47,826 nucleotides of DNA from contig JAZKIX010000121.1 of assembly GCA_040384645.1 (NCBI GenBank), positions 1 to 47,826 of the forward strand, in the 5' to 3' direction. The notes beneath the pieces were generated by a model. It saw only the letters and a list, made by a program, of their open reading frames with translations. It did not search any database and was not told the origin of the DNA. Shown piece after piece: positions 1 to 8,329 of this stretch (positions within the stretch are counted from its first letter, which is position 1; each line of letters starts with the position of its first letter). The stretch comes from JAZKIX01 sp040384645 (GTDB taxonomy: Bacteria > Pseudomonadota > Gammaproteobacteria > Burkholderiales > Burkholderiaceae_D). Position numbers and translations under genes: made by a program.

Positions 1-1003
1 GGTGTTCCAGCCGGCAAAGGTCGAGCCGGCTTTGACCAGGGCGCCGCTATTGCCCATCACCGTGATAGTGGCGCCCGTAAGATAGGTGGCGCCATCGACA
101 GGCACACTACCGCCAGTGCTGCCATTGCCGCTGTAGGTGACGCTGTAGGGCACATAAGGCGTGACGCTGTTCGATGCTGCCGATGCAACGCCGGTGCCCA
201 CCCCATTGGTAGCGGTCACGGTAAAGGAGTACGCCGTACCATTGACCAGACCGGTGACGATATGGCTAGTCGTGAGGGAGCCGGCATTGCTGTCGACGCC
301 ACCGGCAGGCAGGGACGTGACGGTATAACCGGTGATAGCGCCGCCGCCATTGGAAACCGGTGCGGTAAAGGTGATCATCGCTTGCGTATCGTCGGCGGTA
401 GCGGTGCCGATGGTGGGCGCGCCGGGTACGTTGGCTGCCAGGATGACGGGTGCAGCAAACGAGCGCCCGCTGGAACCTATGCCGTTGCCGAGCTGGCCGA
501 TGCTGCTACTGCCCCAGCACTCTACTGCGCCCGCGGTTGTCAGCGCGCAGGTGTGGGCACTGCCGGTGCCACTACCGGTGGCAATGGCGGTCACGCCGCT
601 GGATAGCCCCGTCACCGCGACCGGTATCGGGGATTGCGTGGTGGCGTTGTTGCCGAGCTGGCCGAAGCTGTTAATGCCCCAGCACTGCACGCCGCCCGTG
701 GTGTTCAGTGCGCAGGTGTGGCTACCGCCCGTGGCAATAGACGTCACGCCACTGGATAACCCCGTCACTGCGATCGGCGTAAAGGCGTTTATGGTGGAAT
801 TGTTGCCGAGCTGGCCATAGAAGTTATTGCCCCAGCACTGCACCCCCCTCCGTCGTGGTGACGGCGCAAGTATGGACACCGCCCCCAGCAATGTTTGCGA
901 CCCCCGTCAAATCGGTGGCATGGGCTGGCAAAAAGGCGAGCCATGCGGCACAGGCCAGGAAAAAGAATCGAAAAATTCTGGTCAGTGTGATCAAGGAAGG
1001 CAT
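1..1003 (-). pseudogene. Secreted RCC1-repeat / Fn3 / InlB-B-like protein, frameshifted, C-terminus off window
   Basis: Read on the minus strand from an ATG at 1003. The first residues (MPSLITLTRIF, then a hydrophobic stretch ending LPAHA) form a signal peptide. It is followed by RCC1-type repeats with the signatures HTCA, CWG and GQLGN, then a fibronectin type III-like domain (about 230-470) and the start of an InlB B-repeat-like domain (GSTFAGW near the window edge). The frame breaks at a run of six Cs on the plus strand (843-848). Removing one base restores GGVQCWG and gives an open frame to position 1; as written, translation stops at 824. The upstream 150 bp and signal peptide closely match those of the gene at 46819. 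RCC1 repeats normally build a seven-bladed propeller; here an exported binding or adhesion role is inferred. The break could be a sequencing error, a real decay event or a phase-variable tract. Confidence 0.75.
843..848. other. C6 homopolymer at frameshift
   Basis: Six Cs on the plus strand sit where the paralogous repeat units need five (codons Gly-Gly-Val-Gln-Cys-Trp). The single extra base puts the downstream reading frame out and creates an early stop at 824. It lies shortly after the signal peptide, where a switch would act like an on/off control. Confidence 0.7.
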
Positions 1004-1043
1004 CTTATATCCAGTACGGTGGCGGGCTGAAAATGGCAAGATC

Positions 1044-1071
1044 AAAAAAGACAACCCATCGGGCGGGCGTC
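1044..1071 (-). promoter_or_regulatory. Leader hairpin followed by T6, shared with paralog
   Basis: On the minus strand a GC-rich hairpin built on CCC and GGG around GCCCGAT is followed directly by six Ts, about 40 nt before the ATG at 1003. The same hairpin plus T6 occurs at the same distance before the paralog at 46819. It has the shape of an intrinsic terminator inside a leader, so attenuation is possible; the function is inferred. Confidence 0.4.
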
Positions 1072-1560
1072 TCGGGGATCGAAGTCGTACTTTTTTGCGG
1101 GAATATCATGAAACAAAAGCACATATTTGCTCACTGCGACGCCGCCCTTATTTTGCAAGGTAGGTACACTGGAAGCTAATGGGGCAGACAGCGAGCCAGC
1201 CGGTGGCGGCAAGCATCAAAAGCACAGAACAATGATGACGATACATCCGGAAAAAGCAGTGTCACGCGGAATAAGCTTTAAAACTTGAGCTTGATTCGCT
1301 GACCAATTTTTGCACTAAAACATTGCCTCATGGCATTTTAACTGACAGACGGGGCCGAAAGTAAAAAAAGGGGACGGGAAATAATCATTTGATAAAACAG
1401 GTTATCAAGAGTATTGCCGTCACCAGATACGCACTTTTGAGCAATTTACCGCACATAACAGCCCAAATTCAGATGGCCACTGGCGAAGAGATCGCCAATG
1501 AAAATGGCCGAATTCCCGATTCTAAGAGAGCAATTTTTTGTGCGATTTAGGTTGATCTAG
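1072..1560. other. Gene-free stretch
   Basis: No credible reading frame or RNA gene was seen here. The part up to about 1160 is homologous to the region upstream of the RCC1 gene at 46819, including a shared GCTTTTGTTTCATGA block, and probably carries the promoter of the minus-strand gene. Confidence 0.5.
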
Positions 1561-1620
1561 TCTCAAATAATTTTGATGAGTCTCAAATAGCTCTGGTGAG
1601 TCTCAAATAATTTTGAAGTT
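1561..1620. repeat. Three tandem 20-bp repeats (TCTCAAATA type)
   Basis: Three consecutive 20-bp units begin at 1561, 1581 and 1601, each starting TCTCAAATA and ending GATGAG or a variant. Adjacent copies without spacers exclude a CRISPR. Arrays like this are found at protein-binding ends of some transposons or as iterons; no transposase is present. Confidence 0.8.
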
Positions 1621-1738
1621 GAGAGTAGGCGACCCATGCGTGGGCATGGAAAGCTGCAATTCATCTCACAACGGTCTTAGGAACCCGGCGCCGCAAGGTA
1701 TTATTGGGACTTCAACTCTCCCTGAGCGCATCAAATAT

Positions 1739-1824
1739 CGGCAAGTGGTGGAATTGGCAGACGTAGCAGGCTCAAACCCTGGCGCACCACACGGCACATG
1801 CGGCTTCAAATTCGGCCTTGCCGA
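1739..1824 (+). tRNA. tRNA-Leu(CAA)-like sequence, degenerate
   Basis: The 86-nt sequence has a perfect 7-bp acceptor stem (CGGCAAG with CTTGCCG), a leucine-type D arm (TGGTGGAATTGGCAGACG), an anticodon loop CTCAAAC with anticodon CAA, a long variable arm and a T loop (TTCAAAT). Departures from a working tRNA are two mismatches in the T stem, a mismatch at the 27-43 pair, and TCA instead of CCA after the discriminator A. It may be a decayed tRNA, a mobile-element-borne tRNA or a tRNA-like regulatory structure. No other tRNA is nearby. Confidence 0.45.
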
Positions 1825-1836
1825 TCAGAGCAATAT

Positions 1837-1912
1837 CGGGCAGTGGCGCAATTGGCAGACGTCCCAGACTTAAAATCTGAGAGCTCGCAAGAGATGCCGG
1901 TTTATCTCGACT
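1837..1912 (+). pseudogene. tRNA-Leu(UAA)-like fragment lacking its 3' end
   Basis: It begins CGGGCAG and continues with a leucine-type D arm (TGGCGCAATTGGCAGACG), an anticodon stem-loop CAGA-CTTAAAA-TCTG with anticodon TAA, and a small variable hairpin (CTCGCAAGAG). No canonical T arm follows, and the 3' acceptor strand CTGCCCG is absent. The 5' flank ATATCGG matches that of the preceding tRNA-like sequence, which suggests a duplication followed by divergence or truncation. Confidence 0.45.
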
Positions 1913-1965
1913 TATCTAATAATTCAACTGTGAACTTCACTCGAGCGTCTGACGCCTGCTAGCAC

Positions 1966-2059
1966 GTGGCTTCATTATGTGCGGATAGGTGGCTCGCTAG
2001 TTATGCGAACTAGTGGCTTTTTCCAAATGCGAAACTGTGGCTGGTTTTATGCGAATATG
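1966..2059. repeat. Four tandem 23/24-bp repeats (GTGGCT..ATGCGAA)
   Basis: Units start at 1966, 1989, 2013 and 2037. Each has GTGGCT, seven to nine variable bases, then TATGYGRA or a close variant. The 23/24-bp period is about two helical turns, which suits cooperative binding of one protein on one DNA face. The unit differs in sequence from the array at 1561, so the same protein is unlikely to bind both. Confidence 0.75.
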
Positions 2060-2145
2060 CAAATGACAAGGCGAGTCATGACGGCGTCGTGACTATGCAA
2101 CCAAGGCAATTTACCCTTTTGTTGCTAACGTAAATTCAAGCAGAG

Positions 2146-2181
2146 GCACAGTGTCGAATCACGATTGATTCGACGCTGTGC
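2146..2181. terminator. 16-bp hairpin between repeat block and protease genes
   Basis: A near-perfect stem (GCACAGTGTCGAATCA with its complement, one G-T pair) closes a CGAT loop. It lies about 320 bp beyond the 3' end of the protease pair. A T-rich stretch follows on the plus side only after five bases, so its role as an intrinsic terminator is uncertain; it could also be a protein-binding palindrome. Confidence 0.4.
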
Positions 2182-2499
2182 ATTTGAATTTTTAAATTCA
2201 GACTTGTCCCCCCCAAATTTCTATTTCAATACCGGTTATGCCGGATGCGAATCGTCGGTTTAGCCAATGTTGCTGGGTGACAGATGTGGGATTCGTTCTT
2301 GATGTCTGACTCAGATTCAAAGGTGTTGGTTTATCAGTCCAAGCGTCTGCAAACAGAATTTTGGCGAAAATGGGGATTTCTGCGATCAAGTTTTAGGAGC
2401 AACATCAAGCCAACGGCGGCAACGATTGTTGGTGGCGTGCAAAAACTGCCCTCGCTCGATAGTGAGAATCTTCCTGCTTCAACCCATGCCGCTTCGCGT
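2182..2499. other. Gene-free stretch
   Basis: It contains a C7 run near 2208-2214 and short open frames on both strands without a ribosome binding site or recognisable motif. Nothing else was seen. Confidence 0.4.
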
Positions 2500-3861
2500 C
2501 TACAACGTAAACGTAAATCCCTCAATTAAAGCCCCAGGCACCCGCGAGCCGCCCAAAGCGCGATGGTAATACGTGTCCACCGCCGGATCGATTCCGGTAA
2601 ACGATGTCAGTGCCAGCAGCTTTGAACCCAGCGCGTCGTACAGGCTTTCATCCCAGCGCAAGTCGTTGATTGGGCCGACGATTTCGCCATTTTCTACCCA
2701 GAAGCAGGCGTAGCGCGTCATGCCGGTGACGCGGGCGGAGACCGGGTCGCTCCAGTTGAGGTAATGCAGATTGGACAGATATAGGCCGGTGCCGAGTGCT
2801 TGCAAAATATCTTTTTCATCCAGCGTGCCGGGTGCAACATCCAGCGCGCGCGGTGACTCGGCTTCATTGGCGGCGTTGGCTTGTAAGTCATATTCCTTGG
2901 CGCTGCGTGAGTTAACGAGCAGGGTTTTAAGTTGACCTGCTTCTATCAAGGGCAAATGTTGGCCCGATACCTCGCCCTGGCTATTGAAGCGCGGCGTCAA
3001 ACCCATGCCGAAATTTTCACTGATATGTAATAAGGGCGACAGCTGCGCCTCATTTTCTGCCAGTTTTTTGAACGGGCTGCGGCCCTGTTTCCAGGCCGAG
3101 GCCGAGAGCGCGTGCCAGCCCAGCATGCCCAGCAAATCTGAAAATGCACGCGGCGCGAGGTAGCAGCGGTATTGACCCGGTGCGACGTGTTGCGCGGGTT
3201 TGCCGAGCAAGTCCAGCAGTTGTTTGCTGCGCGCCAGATTGGCGGCCCATTGCGCCGGATCCCAGCGTGCCGCGGCGTAACAGCCTTTGCTGGCCAGCGG
3301 CCCGTTATAGATCGAGTAATCGAGGAAGAAAGATTCGGTGGCAAACCAGTGACGCTGGCCTTTGGAATTGCAGTTGGCGCGAATCAGGCTGCCGCCGGCA
3401 TACAAGCCGGCCAGATCGCAGCCTTGCGCGGTGTCGACCACGGCCTTGACGATGTCGTCGGCGCCCAATAGTGCGCCGCGAAATTCTTCATCGCTGCTGC
3501 CGTTATTTTTTATTGGAACCTGATTCGGGTCGGCTGGCAAGACGGCGATTTCTGCGCGGCAGTGTTGCAACATGTGCGTCATGGCGGCCAGATCGGTCGC
3601 CAGATTGCCGGATAGGGTGCGGGAGTGGTCGACCGTGCGCCCGTTCGATTGCAATTGGAGCGCGATACCGATTTGCGCGACATCGGTGTTTTGCCGCACC
3701 TGATTGCGGTTGAAACGCAGGAACAAGGTCTCTTCCGCAGTCAAGTTGATGGTGGCGTCTTCGCCAACGTGCAATTGCGCCAGGATGGCGTCCGCTACCG
3801 CGTCGAAATGCCGCCGAACGTGATTGATGAAGTCGGGCTTGATGCAGTCAGGCGCGCTCAT
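2500..3861 (-). CDS. PmbA/TldE-like metalloprotease-family protein
   Basis: This 453-residue protein belongs to the TldD/PmbA family and lies directly downstream of a TldD-like gene; the ATG overlaps that gene's stop (ATGA). In Escherichia coli TldD and TldE form a heterodimeric protease that trims unfolded peptides such as microcin B17 precursor, and only TldD carries the metal site. This partner lacks an HExxxH motif, as expected for the TldE role. The N-terminal half is more divergent than the C-terminal half (residues about 220-450), which holds the conserved core. The two proteins probably act together in the cytoplasm. The substrate is unknown, and no peptide precursor gene was recognised beside it. 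This pair may be a second, divergent set rather than the housekeeping tldD-pmbA. Confidence 0.8.
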   Translation of the reverse strand: MSAPDCIKPDFINHVRRHFDAVADAILAQLHVGEDATINLTAEETLFLRFNRNQVRQNTDVAQIGIALQLQSNGRTVDHSRTLSGNLATDLAAMTHMLQHCRAEIAVLPADPNQVPIKNNGSSDEEFRGALLGADDIVKAVVDTAQGCDLAGLYAGGSLIRANCNSKGQRHWFATESFFLDYSIYNGPLASKGCYAAARWDPAQWAANLARSKQLLDLLGKPAQHVAPGQYRCYLAPRAFSDLLGMLGWHALSASAWKQGRSPFKKLAENEAQLSPLLHISENFGMGLTPRFNSQGEVSGQHLPLIEAGQLKTLLVNSRSAKEYDLQANAANEAESPRALDVAPGTLDEKDILQALGTGLYLSNLHYLNWSDPVSARVTGMTRYACFWVENGEIVGPINDLRWDESLYDALGSKLLALTSFTGIDPAVDTYYHRALGGSRVPGALIEGFTFTL

Positions 3862-5288
3862 GCTTGGCCTCCAAACACTTCAACATCGCGGAACAGGCAA
3901 GCCGGTGAGGAATGGCCGACCCGGATCACCTGGCTCGGTTCGCCCTTGCCGCAAAACGGCGTGCCGTGCGTGGTGTCGTCGCGTCCGACGCCGGCCAACC
4001 GATTCCAGAAATCGACGGTGACGCCGCGATAGTTCGGGTTGCGCACCACCGCGCCGAGCTTGCCGTTTTCTATCAATTGACCGCGCTCGCAACCAAACTG
4101 AAATTTATTGCGGTAATCGTCAATCGACCAAGAGCGGTTGGTCGTCATCAGGATGCCGCGTTCGACCTGGCCAATCAATTGTTCCAGCGTGGCGTTGCCG
4201 GGTTCTAGGTTGATATTGGCCATGCGGTCGATCGGGGCGCGGTTCCACGAGGCCGAGCGAAAATTGGCCACGCCCGGCAAGCCGGAACGCTGTTGCGATT
4301 CGAGCGAGCCAAGGCCGCGTTGCAAGACGCCGTTTTCGATCAGCAATTCCCGCGTCGCAGGGTTGCCGCCATCGTCAAAGGCGTAGCTGGCAAAGGAATG
4401 CGCCTTGGCCGGATCGAAGCTCACATTCATCAACGATGAACCGTATTGCAATACCCCGAAATCGGCTGGTTTGACGAAACTCCAGCCGGCGTAATTGCGC
4501 TCGTCGCCGAGGATGCGGTCCAGTTCCAGCGGGTGGCCAATCGATTCATGGATTTGCAACATCATCTGATCCGGCATCAACACCAGATCCATGCGACCCG
4601 AGGGGCAATTGGGCGCGTTCAATAACTCCAGCGCTTCTAATGCGGTGCGATTGGCCTGTTCGGCAAACACTCTGCGCTGGAACACTTCACCGCCGAATTG
4701 CCCGGTCTGCGACCAACTGCGGCTTTGCGATTGCAGCCCATGTGCCGCGGTCGCGGTCAGTGTGATATCGACCATGTCGAAACTCTGGCGTATTTCCGAC
4801 CCATTGGATGAGTAAAAATCGATCTGGGTTTGGATCGTCATGACACGCGCTGAGCGATTGACGATCAGATCCGACACTTTCATCGCATGCGACGCTGCCA
4901 GCAGGCAATCGGTGATCTCGGCCAGCGCGGCCGCGTCCAGCGTCTTTTGTTGCGGGCTTTGGTACTGCCCGCGCGCCACAGGCCGTTGCTTAGCGTTAAA
5001 GCCATGCACCTTGTGCGCGCTGGTGGCGCGGGTGGTGGCGATGGCGCGGTCATAGGCGCGTTTCAAACCATCGACGCTGAGATCGGCTGTGGCAGCATAG
5101 CCGAAATGGCCATCGATCAAGACTTCGCACATCACGCCTTCTTCGATACTGCTGTCGTTTGTTTCCGGCTGCTCGTTGCGAATCACGCGTTGGCGCGCGG
5201 TTTCGTGCGAATAACGCAGGCCGGCCCAGTCGGCCGATTGACGGGCATAAGCGAGGGCAATTTCAGGGAATTGGATCGAATCGGGCAT
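3858..5288 (-). CDS. TldD-like metallopeptidase
   Basis: This 476-residue TldD-family protein has the zinc-binding HExxxH motif as HESIGH at residues 247-252. The C-terminal end carries a cysteine in SPACLFRD, in the region where TldD proteins supply a further metal ligand. In characterised pairs TldD is the catalytic subunit and TldE the scaffold. The gene is first in a two-gene minus-strand operon with the PmbA-like gene, overlapping by four bases, which supports coupled translation of the two subunits. The length matches the family (about 480). A dispersed repeat lies upstream at 5433-5507. Assignment to the family is firm; the natural substrate cannot be inferred here. Confidence 0.85.
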   Translation of the reverse strand: MPDSIQFPEIALAYARQSADWAGLRYSHETARQRVIRNEQPETNDSSIEEGVMCEVLIDGHFGYAATADLSVDGLKRAYDRAIATTRATSAHKVHGFNAKQRPVARGQYQSPQQKTLDAAALAEITDCLLAASHAMKVSDLIVNRSARVMTIQTQIDFYSSNGSEIRQSFDMVDITLTATAAHGLQSQSRSWSQTGQFGGEVFQRRVFAEQANRTALEALELLNAPNCPSGRMDLVLMPDQMMLQIHESIGHPLELDRILGDERNYAGWSFVKPADFGVLQYGSSLMNVSFDPAKAHSFASYAFDDGGNPATRELLIENGVLQRGLGSLESQQRSGLPGVANFRSASWNRAPIDRMANINLEPGNATLEQLIGQVERGILMTTNRSWSIDDYRNKFQFGCERGQLIENGKLGAVVRNPNYRGVTVDFWNRLAGVGRDDTTHGTPFCGKGEPSQVIRVGHSSPACLFRDVEVFGGQA

Positions 5289-5432
5289 GGATGACTTTCG
5301 CGCTGGCCGGCGCAGGACATAGGGTCGAGGAAAAGAGGATAGGGAATTGAATCGCCGCTGTCAAAGCGGTTGCCTTCATGCTGGCGCAGACGGGTTAGAA
5401 ATTTCCCTCCAATTGCCGCACTATCACGTATC

Positions 5433-5507
5433 AATACTGGGTATAGTATATATTTTTTCCCAATAAAAACGTGCGGGATAGGCATTGTTTCGGCATATAC
5501 CCCCCCG
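5433..5507 (+). repeat. Dispersed 76-bp repeat, copy 1
   Basis: Hairpin end ATACTGGGTATAGTAT, core AATAAAAACGTGCGGGATAG, C-rich end CATATACCCCCCC. It sits between the start of the TldD-like gene and the end of lacI. Confidence 0.8.
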
Positions 5508-5542
5508 ATAAATGCCAAAATACCCGAGCCTGCAAGCGTTGC

Positions 5543-6583
5543 TTAAAACGACAGCGGCAGCGGCAAAGGACGCACTGACTCGCGCACGATCAGTTCCAGC
5601 GGCAGGCGTTCCGACGCCGCCACTTCGCCGCTGCCAATCAGCCGGACTACGGCGTTGGCAGCTTGCCGTCCCAATTGGTACGCCGGCTGGCGGATGGTGG
5701 TGAGCGGCGGGATGCAAAACGAGGAATGGGGCAAATCGTCGAAGCCGACCAGCGACACATCTTCCGGCACCCGCAAGCCATGCCGGAACAGGCCGAGGCG
5801 GGCGCCGTAGGAGCTGAGATCGTTGGCGGCAAATACTGCAGTGAAATGCGCTTTCGACTCGACTAGCTGGTTGATTGCGATCACGCCGCCCGCCTGATTA
5901 AAATCGCCGCGCAGCATCAAACGCTGATCGATGGCGATACCAGCCTTGAGCAGTGTTTCTTGATAGCCGCGCATGCGCTCGAAGCTATCGGGATTTTTTA
6001 CCGGACCGGAAATGAAGGCGATATCGCGGTGACCGGCATCGAGCAAGTATTGGGTGGCACGTGCCGCACCCTGATAGTTGTCGATGCTGACCGACGGCAC
6101 CGACAGGTCGGCACAGCGGCGTCCGGCCAAGACCAGCGGCACGCGGCGGGCGTAACTGCCGATTTCTTCATCGCTTAACCAGCCCGGCATCAGCACGATG
6201 CCGTCTACCCGCCGGGCAATGAGTAATTCGATACTGGCGGCAACTTCTTTGGAATCCCAATGACCATTGGCGAACAAGGGTGAGTAACCCAGCTCGGCCA
6301 AAGCGTCTTCGACCCCGTGGATGGTTTCGTTAAAAATCACGCTGGTAATGTCTTGCGTAATGACGCCGATGGTTTGGCTGCGGCCGCTGGCAAGACCGCG
6401 CGCCATTAGGTTGGGGCTGTAGTTGAGCGCGCTAATGGCCTTCTCGATGGCGTCGCGTTTGACTGCACTGATTTGTGCGGTGCCGTTTAAAAAACGCGAT
6501 ACTGTGCTGGGCGAGACGCCGGCATGCACGGCGACCTGATTTAAGGTGCTGACGGCGGGTGCTGCGGCTTTTTCGGTGGTCAT
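5543..6583 (-). CDS. LacI-family transcriptional repressor of the beta-glucan module
   Basis: The 346-residue protein has an N-terminal LacI helix-turn-helix (TLNQVAVHAGVSPSTVSRFL, residues about 14-33) with hinge region (NLMARGLASGRS), then a periplasmic-binding-protein-like sugar domain (IGVITQDITS onward, ending in GFDD..TTIRQP). The ATG at 6583 is preferred because the only in-frame upstream start (TTG at 6631) would put an operator-like palindrome inside the coding region. It is divergent from the GH1 gene. The same 12-bp palindrome GAAAGCGCTTTC lies before both genes, so it probably represses itself and the glycosidase, with a glucan-derived sugar as inducer. The effector is not known. 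Confidence 0.88.
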   Translation of the reverse strand: MTTEKAAAPAVSTLNQVAVHAGVSPSTVSRFLNGTAQISAVKRDAIEKAISALNYSPNLMARGLASGRSQTIGVITQDITSVIFNETIHGVEDALAELGYSPLFANGHWDSKEVAASIELLIARRVDGIVLMPGWLSDEEIGSYARRVPLVLAGRRCADLSVPSVSIDNYQGAARATQYLLDAGHRDIAFISGPVKNPDSFERMRGYQETLLKAGIAIDQRLMLRGDFNQAGGVIAINQLVESKAHFTAVFAANDLSSYGARLGLFRHGLRVPEDVSLVGFDDLPHSSFCIPPLTTIRQPAYQLGRQAANAVVRLIGSGEVAASERLPLELIVRESVRPLPLPLSF

Positions 6584-6615
6584 GGCATGGTTCAGACATA
6601 AAGAGAAAGCGAAAA

Positions 6616-6627
6616 GAAAGCGCTTTC
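6616..6627. promoter_or_regulatory. LacI-type operator upstream of lacI
   Basis: Perfect palindrome GAAAGCGCTTTC, 33 bp before the chosen lacI start, identical to the site in front of GH1. It indicates autoregulation by the divergent repressor. Confidence 0.7.
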
Positions 6628-6850
6628 GCAAAACTGGCTAGAAATAAATTTTTCGTAGTGTAACTTGGGGCAAATGCTTTGGTGAAAATATGTGGCACAA
6701 TTTGCGCGGGCAACTCGTAATTACGCCGATATTGAGCGGGTTTTAGCAGTATTTACGTGCCATTTTTGCCGTCGCACCACATGCATCGAAACCACTTTAT
6801 CACGTATTGTGAGTAAAACATTAAACCGGAAGCGTAGTTCCAAATATTTT

Positions 6851-6864
6851 TGAAAGCGCTTTCA
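6851..6864. promoter_or_regulatory. LacI-type operator upstream of GH1
   Basis: Perfect 14-bp palindrome TGAAAGCGCTTTCA. Its 3' half overlaps the likely -35 position of the promoter whose -10 is at 6882, so binding would block polymerase. Confidence 0.75.
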
Positions 6865-6881
6865 TTTTTTAAATCCTTCTA

Positions 6882-6887
6882 TATAAT
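6882..6887 (+). promoter_or_regulatory. -10 box of GH1 promoter
   Basis: Exact TATAAT only 7 nt before the ATG at 6895, with no Shine-Dalgarno sequence between. Transcription would start at or next to the ATG, giving a leaderless or near-leaderless mRNA. Confidence 0.55.
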
Positions 6888-6894
6888 TCCATTC

Positions 6895-8292
6895 ATGAAA
6901 ACTTTAAATTTCCCACCAGACTTTTTCTGGGGCACCGCAACGTCCTCCTATCAAATCGAAGGCGGCGCCAAGGACGATGGCCGCAGCCCGTCGATCTGGG
7001 ACGTATTTGCTGAAACCGAAGGCCGCGTGCGCAATGGCGACACCGGCGCGGTTGCTTGCGATTCGTATCACCGTATTGACGAAGACGTGGCCCTGCTCAA
7101 GCAACTGGGCGTGAATATGTACCGTTTTTCAATCTCATGGTCGCGCGTGATCCCGGAAGGTCGCGGCGCCGTCAATGCCGCCGGATTGGATTACTACGTG
7201 CGCTTGGTCAAAGCGCTGCGCGCCGCCAATATCGAGCCGATGATCACCTTGTACCACTGGGACTTGCCGCAATGCCTGATGGCGCAAGGCGGTTGGGAAT
7301 CGCGCCAGACTTCGCTTGATTTCGTCGCCTTTGCCAAAGTCATGTTTGAAGCGCTCAAGGGCGATGTCAAATATTGGCTCACTATTAACGAGCCTTGGTG
7401 CGCTTCGCTGCTGTCGTATTTATTGGGGATTCACGCGCCGGGCCGGCAAGATATGCAAGCGGCATTGTCGGTCGGCCACCATTTGTTATTGGGTCACGGG
7501 CTGGCGGTGCAGGCTTTCCGCGACATGGGCATGAGCGGCCAGATCGGCATCGCCCCCAACGTCGGCTGGCGTGAGCCGTATTCAGAGCATCCGGCCGATA
7601 TCGACGCGGCGCGCCGCAGCCGGGAATGGGTCGATGGCTGGTTCATGGACCCGCTTTACCTTGGCAGCTATCCGGCTGACATGGCTGCACGGTTTAATGC
7701 ATGGGGCGCCGCCGCGCCAATCCAGCCCGGCGACATGGAAATCATTGCCGCGCCGACCGATTATCTGGGCATTAATTATTATTTCGGCGGTTACGCCAAG
7801 GCGCGCGACAGCGCCGCCGTGCTCGGTGTCCCCGGTACCGGCCCGGAAATGGTCAATGCCCTGATCGATGCCGACGAAATTGATGTGCCAGGCTTTAGCC
7901 GCACTGACTTCGATTGGGCGATTTACCCTGAAGGTTTCGACAAAATACTGCGCTACATCCGCGACCGCTATAACAACCCGCCCCTGTTCGTGACTGAAAA
8001 CGGCGCCTGCGACAACACCGACATAAGTGCCGACGGCCGTATCGACGACGACATGCGGGTCAAGTATTACCGGCACCACTTGATAGCCATGCACCGCGCG
8101 ATTCGGTCCGGCTGCAATGTCAAAGGCTATATGGCGTGGTCGCTGCTGGATAACTTTGAATGGGCCGAAGGCTATTCCAAGCGTTTCGGCCTGGTGCATG
8201 TCGATTTCGACACGCTGGTACGTACGCCGAAAGAAAGTTTCAATTTTTACCGGCAAGTCATTGCCAACAACCAGATCGCGCTACCCGAATAG
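6895..8292 (+). CDS. GH1 family beta-glucosidase
   Basis: This 465-residue protein is a glycoside hydrolase family 1 enzyme that cleaves terminal beta-glucosyl residues from cello- or laminari-oligosaccharides. It opens with the family signature FFWGTATSSYQIEGG (residues 10-24). The acid/base glutamate is E166 in TINEPW and the nucleophile is E368 in VTENG. There is no signal peptide, so it acts in the cytoplasm on imported oligosaccharides. The start at 6895 fits the family N-terminus; a TTG at 6850 would add 15 unrelated residues and overlap the operator. It is followed 37 bp later by the GH16 lipoprotein gene, likely in one transcript under the divergent LacI-type repressor. Confidence 0.93.
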   Translation: MKTLNFPPDFFWGTATSSYQIEGGAKDDGRSPSIWDVFAETEGRVRNGDTGAVACDSYHRIDEDVALLKQLGVNMYRFSISWSRVIPEGRGAVNAAGLDYYVRLVKALRAANIEPMITLYHWDLPQCLMAQGGWESRQTSLDFVAFAKVMFEALKGDVKYWLTINEPWCASLLSYLLGIHAPGRQDMQAALSVGHHLLLGHGLAVQAFRDMGMSGQIGIAPNVGWREPYSEHPADIDAARRSREWVDGWFMDPLYLGSYPADMAARFNAWGAAAPIQPGDMEIIAAPTDYLGINYYFGGYAKARDSAAVLGVPGTGPEMVNALIDADEIDVPGFSRTDFDWAIYPEGFDKILRYIRDRYNNPPLFVTENGACDNTDISADGRIDDDMRVKYYRHHLIAMHRAIRSGCNVKGYMAWSLLDNFEWAEGYSKRFGLVHVDFDTLVRTPKESFNFYRQVIANNQIALPE

Positions 8293-8329
8293 CGCGCTGG
8301 ACATTCAATCTAGCTAACCAGGAGACAGT

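Noticed and set aside
1561..2059. CRISPR array
   Set aside because: The repeats are directly adjacent or differ only in short degenerate segments, with no spacers of constant length and no cas genes.
1739..2059. CRISPR-associated transposon targeting tRNA-Leu
   Set aside because: The tRNA-Leu-like sequences and multi-site ends are reminiscent, but there are no tns or cas genes, and the two repeat arrays have different sequences.
2284..2529. 81-residue plus-strand frame next to the PmbA-like gene
   Set aside because: No ribosome binding site, no recognised motif, and the end overlaps the last codons of the minus-strand gene.
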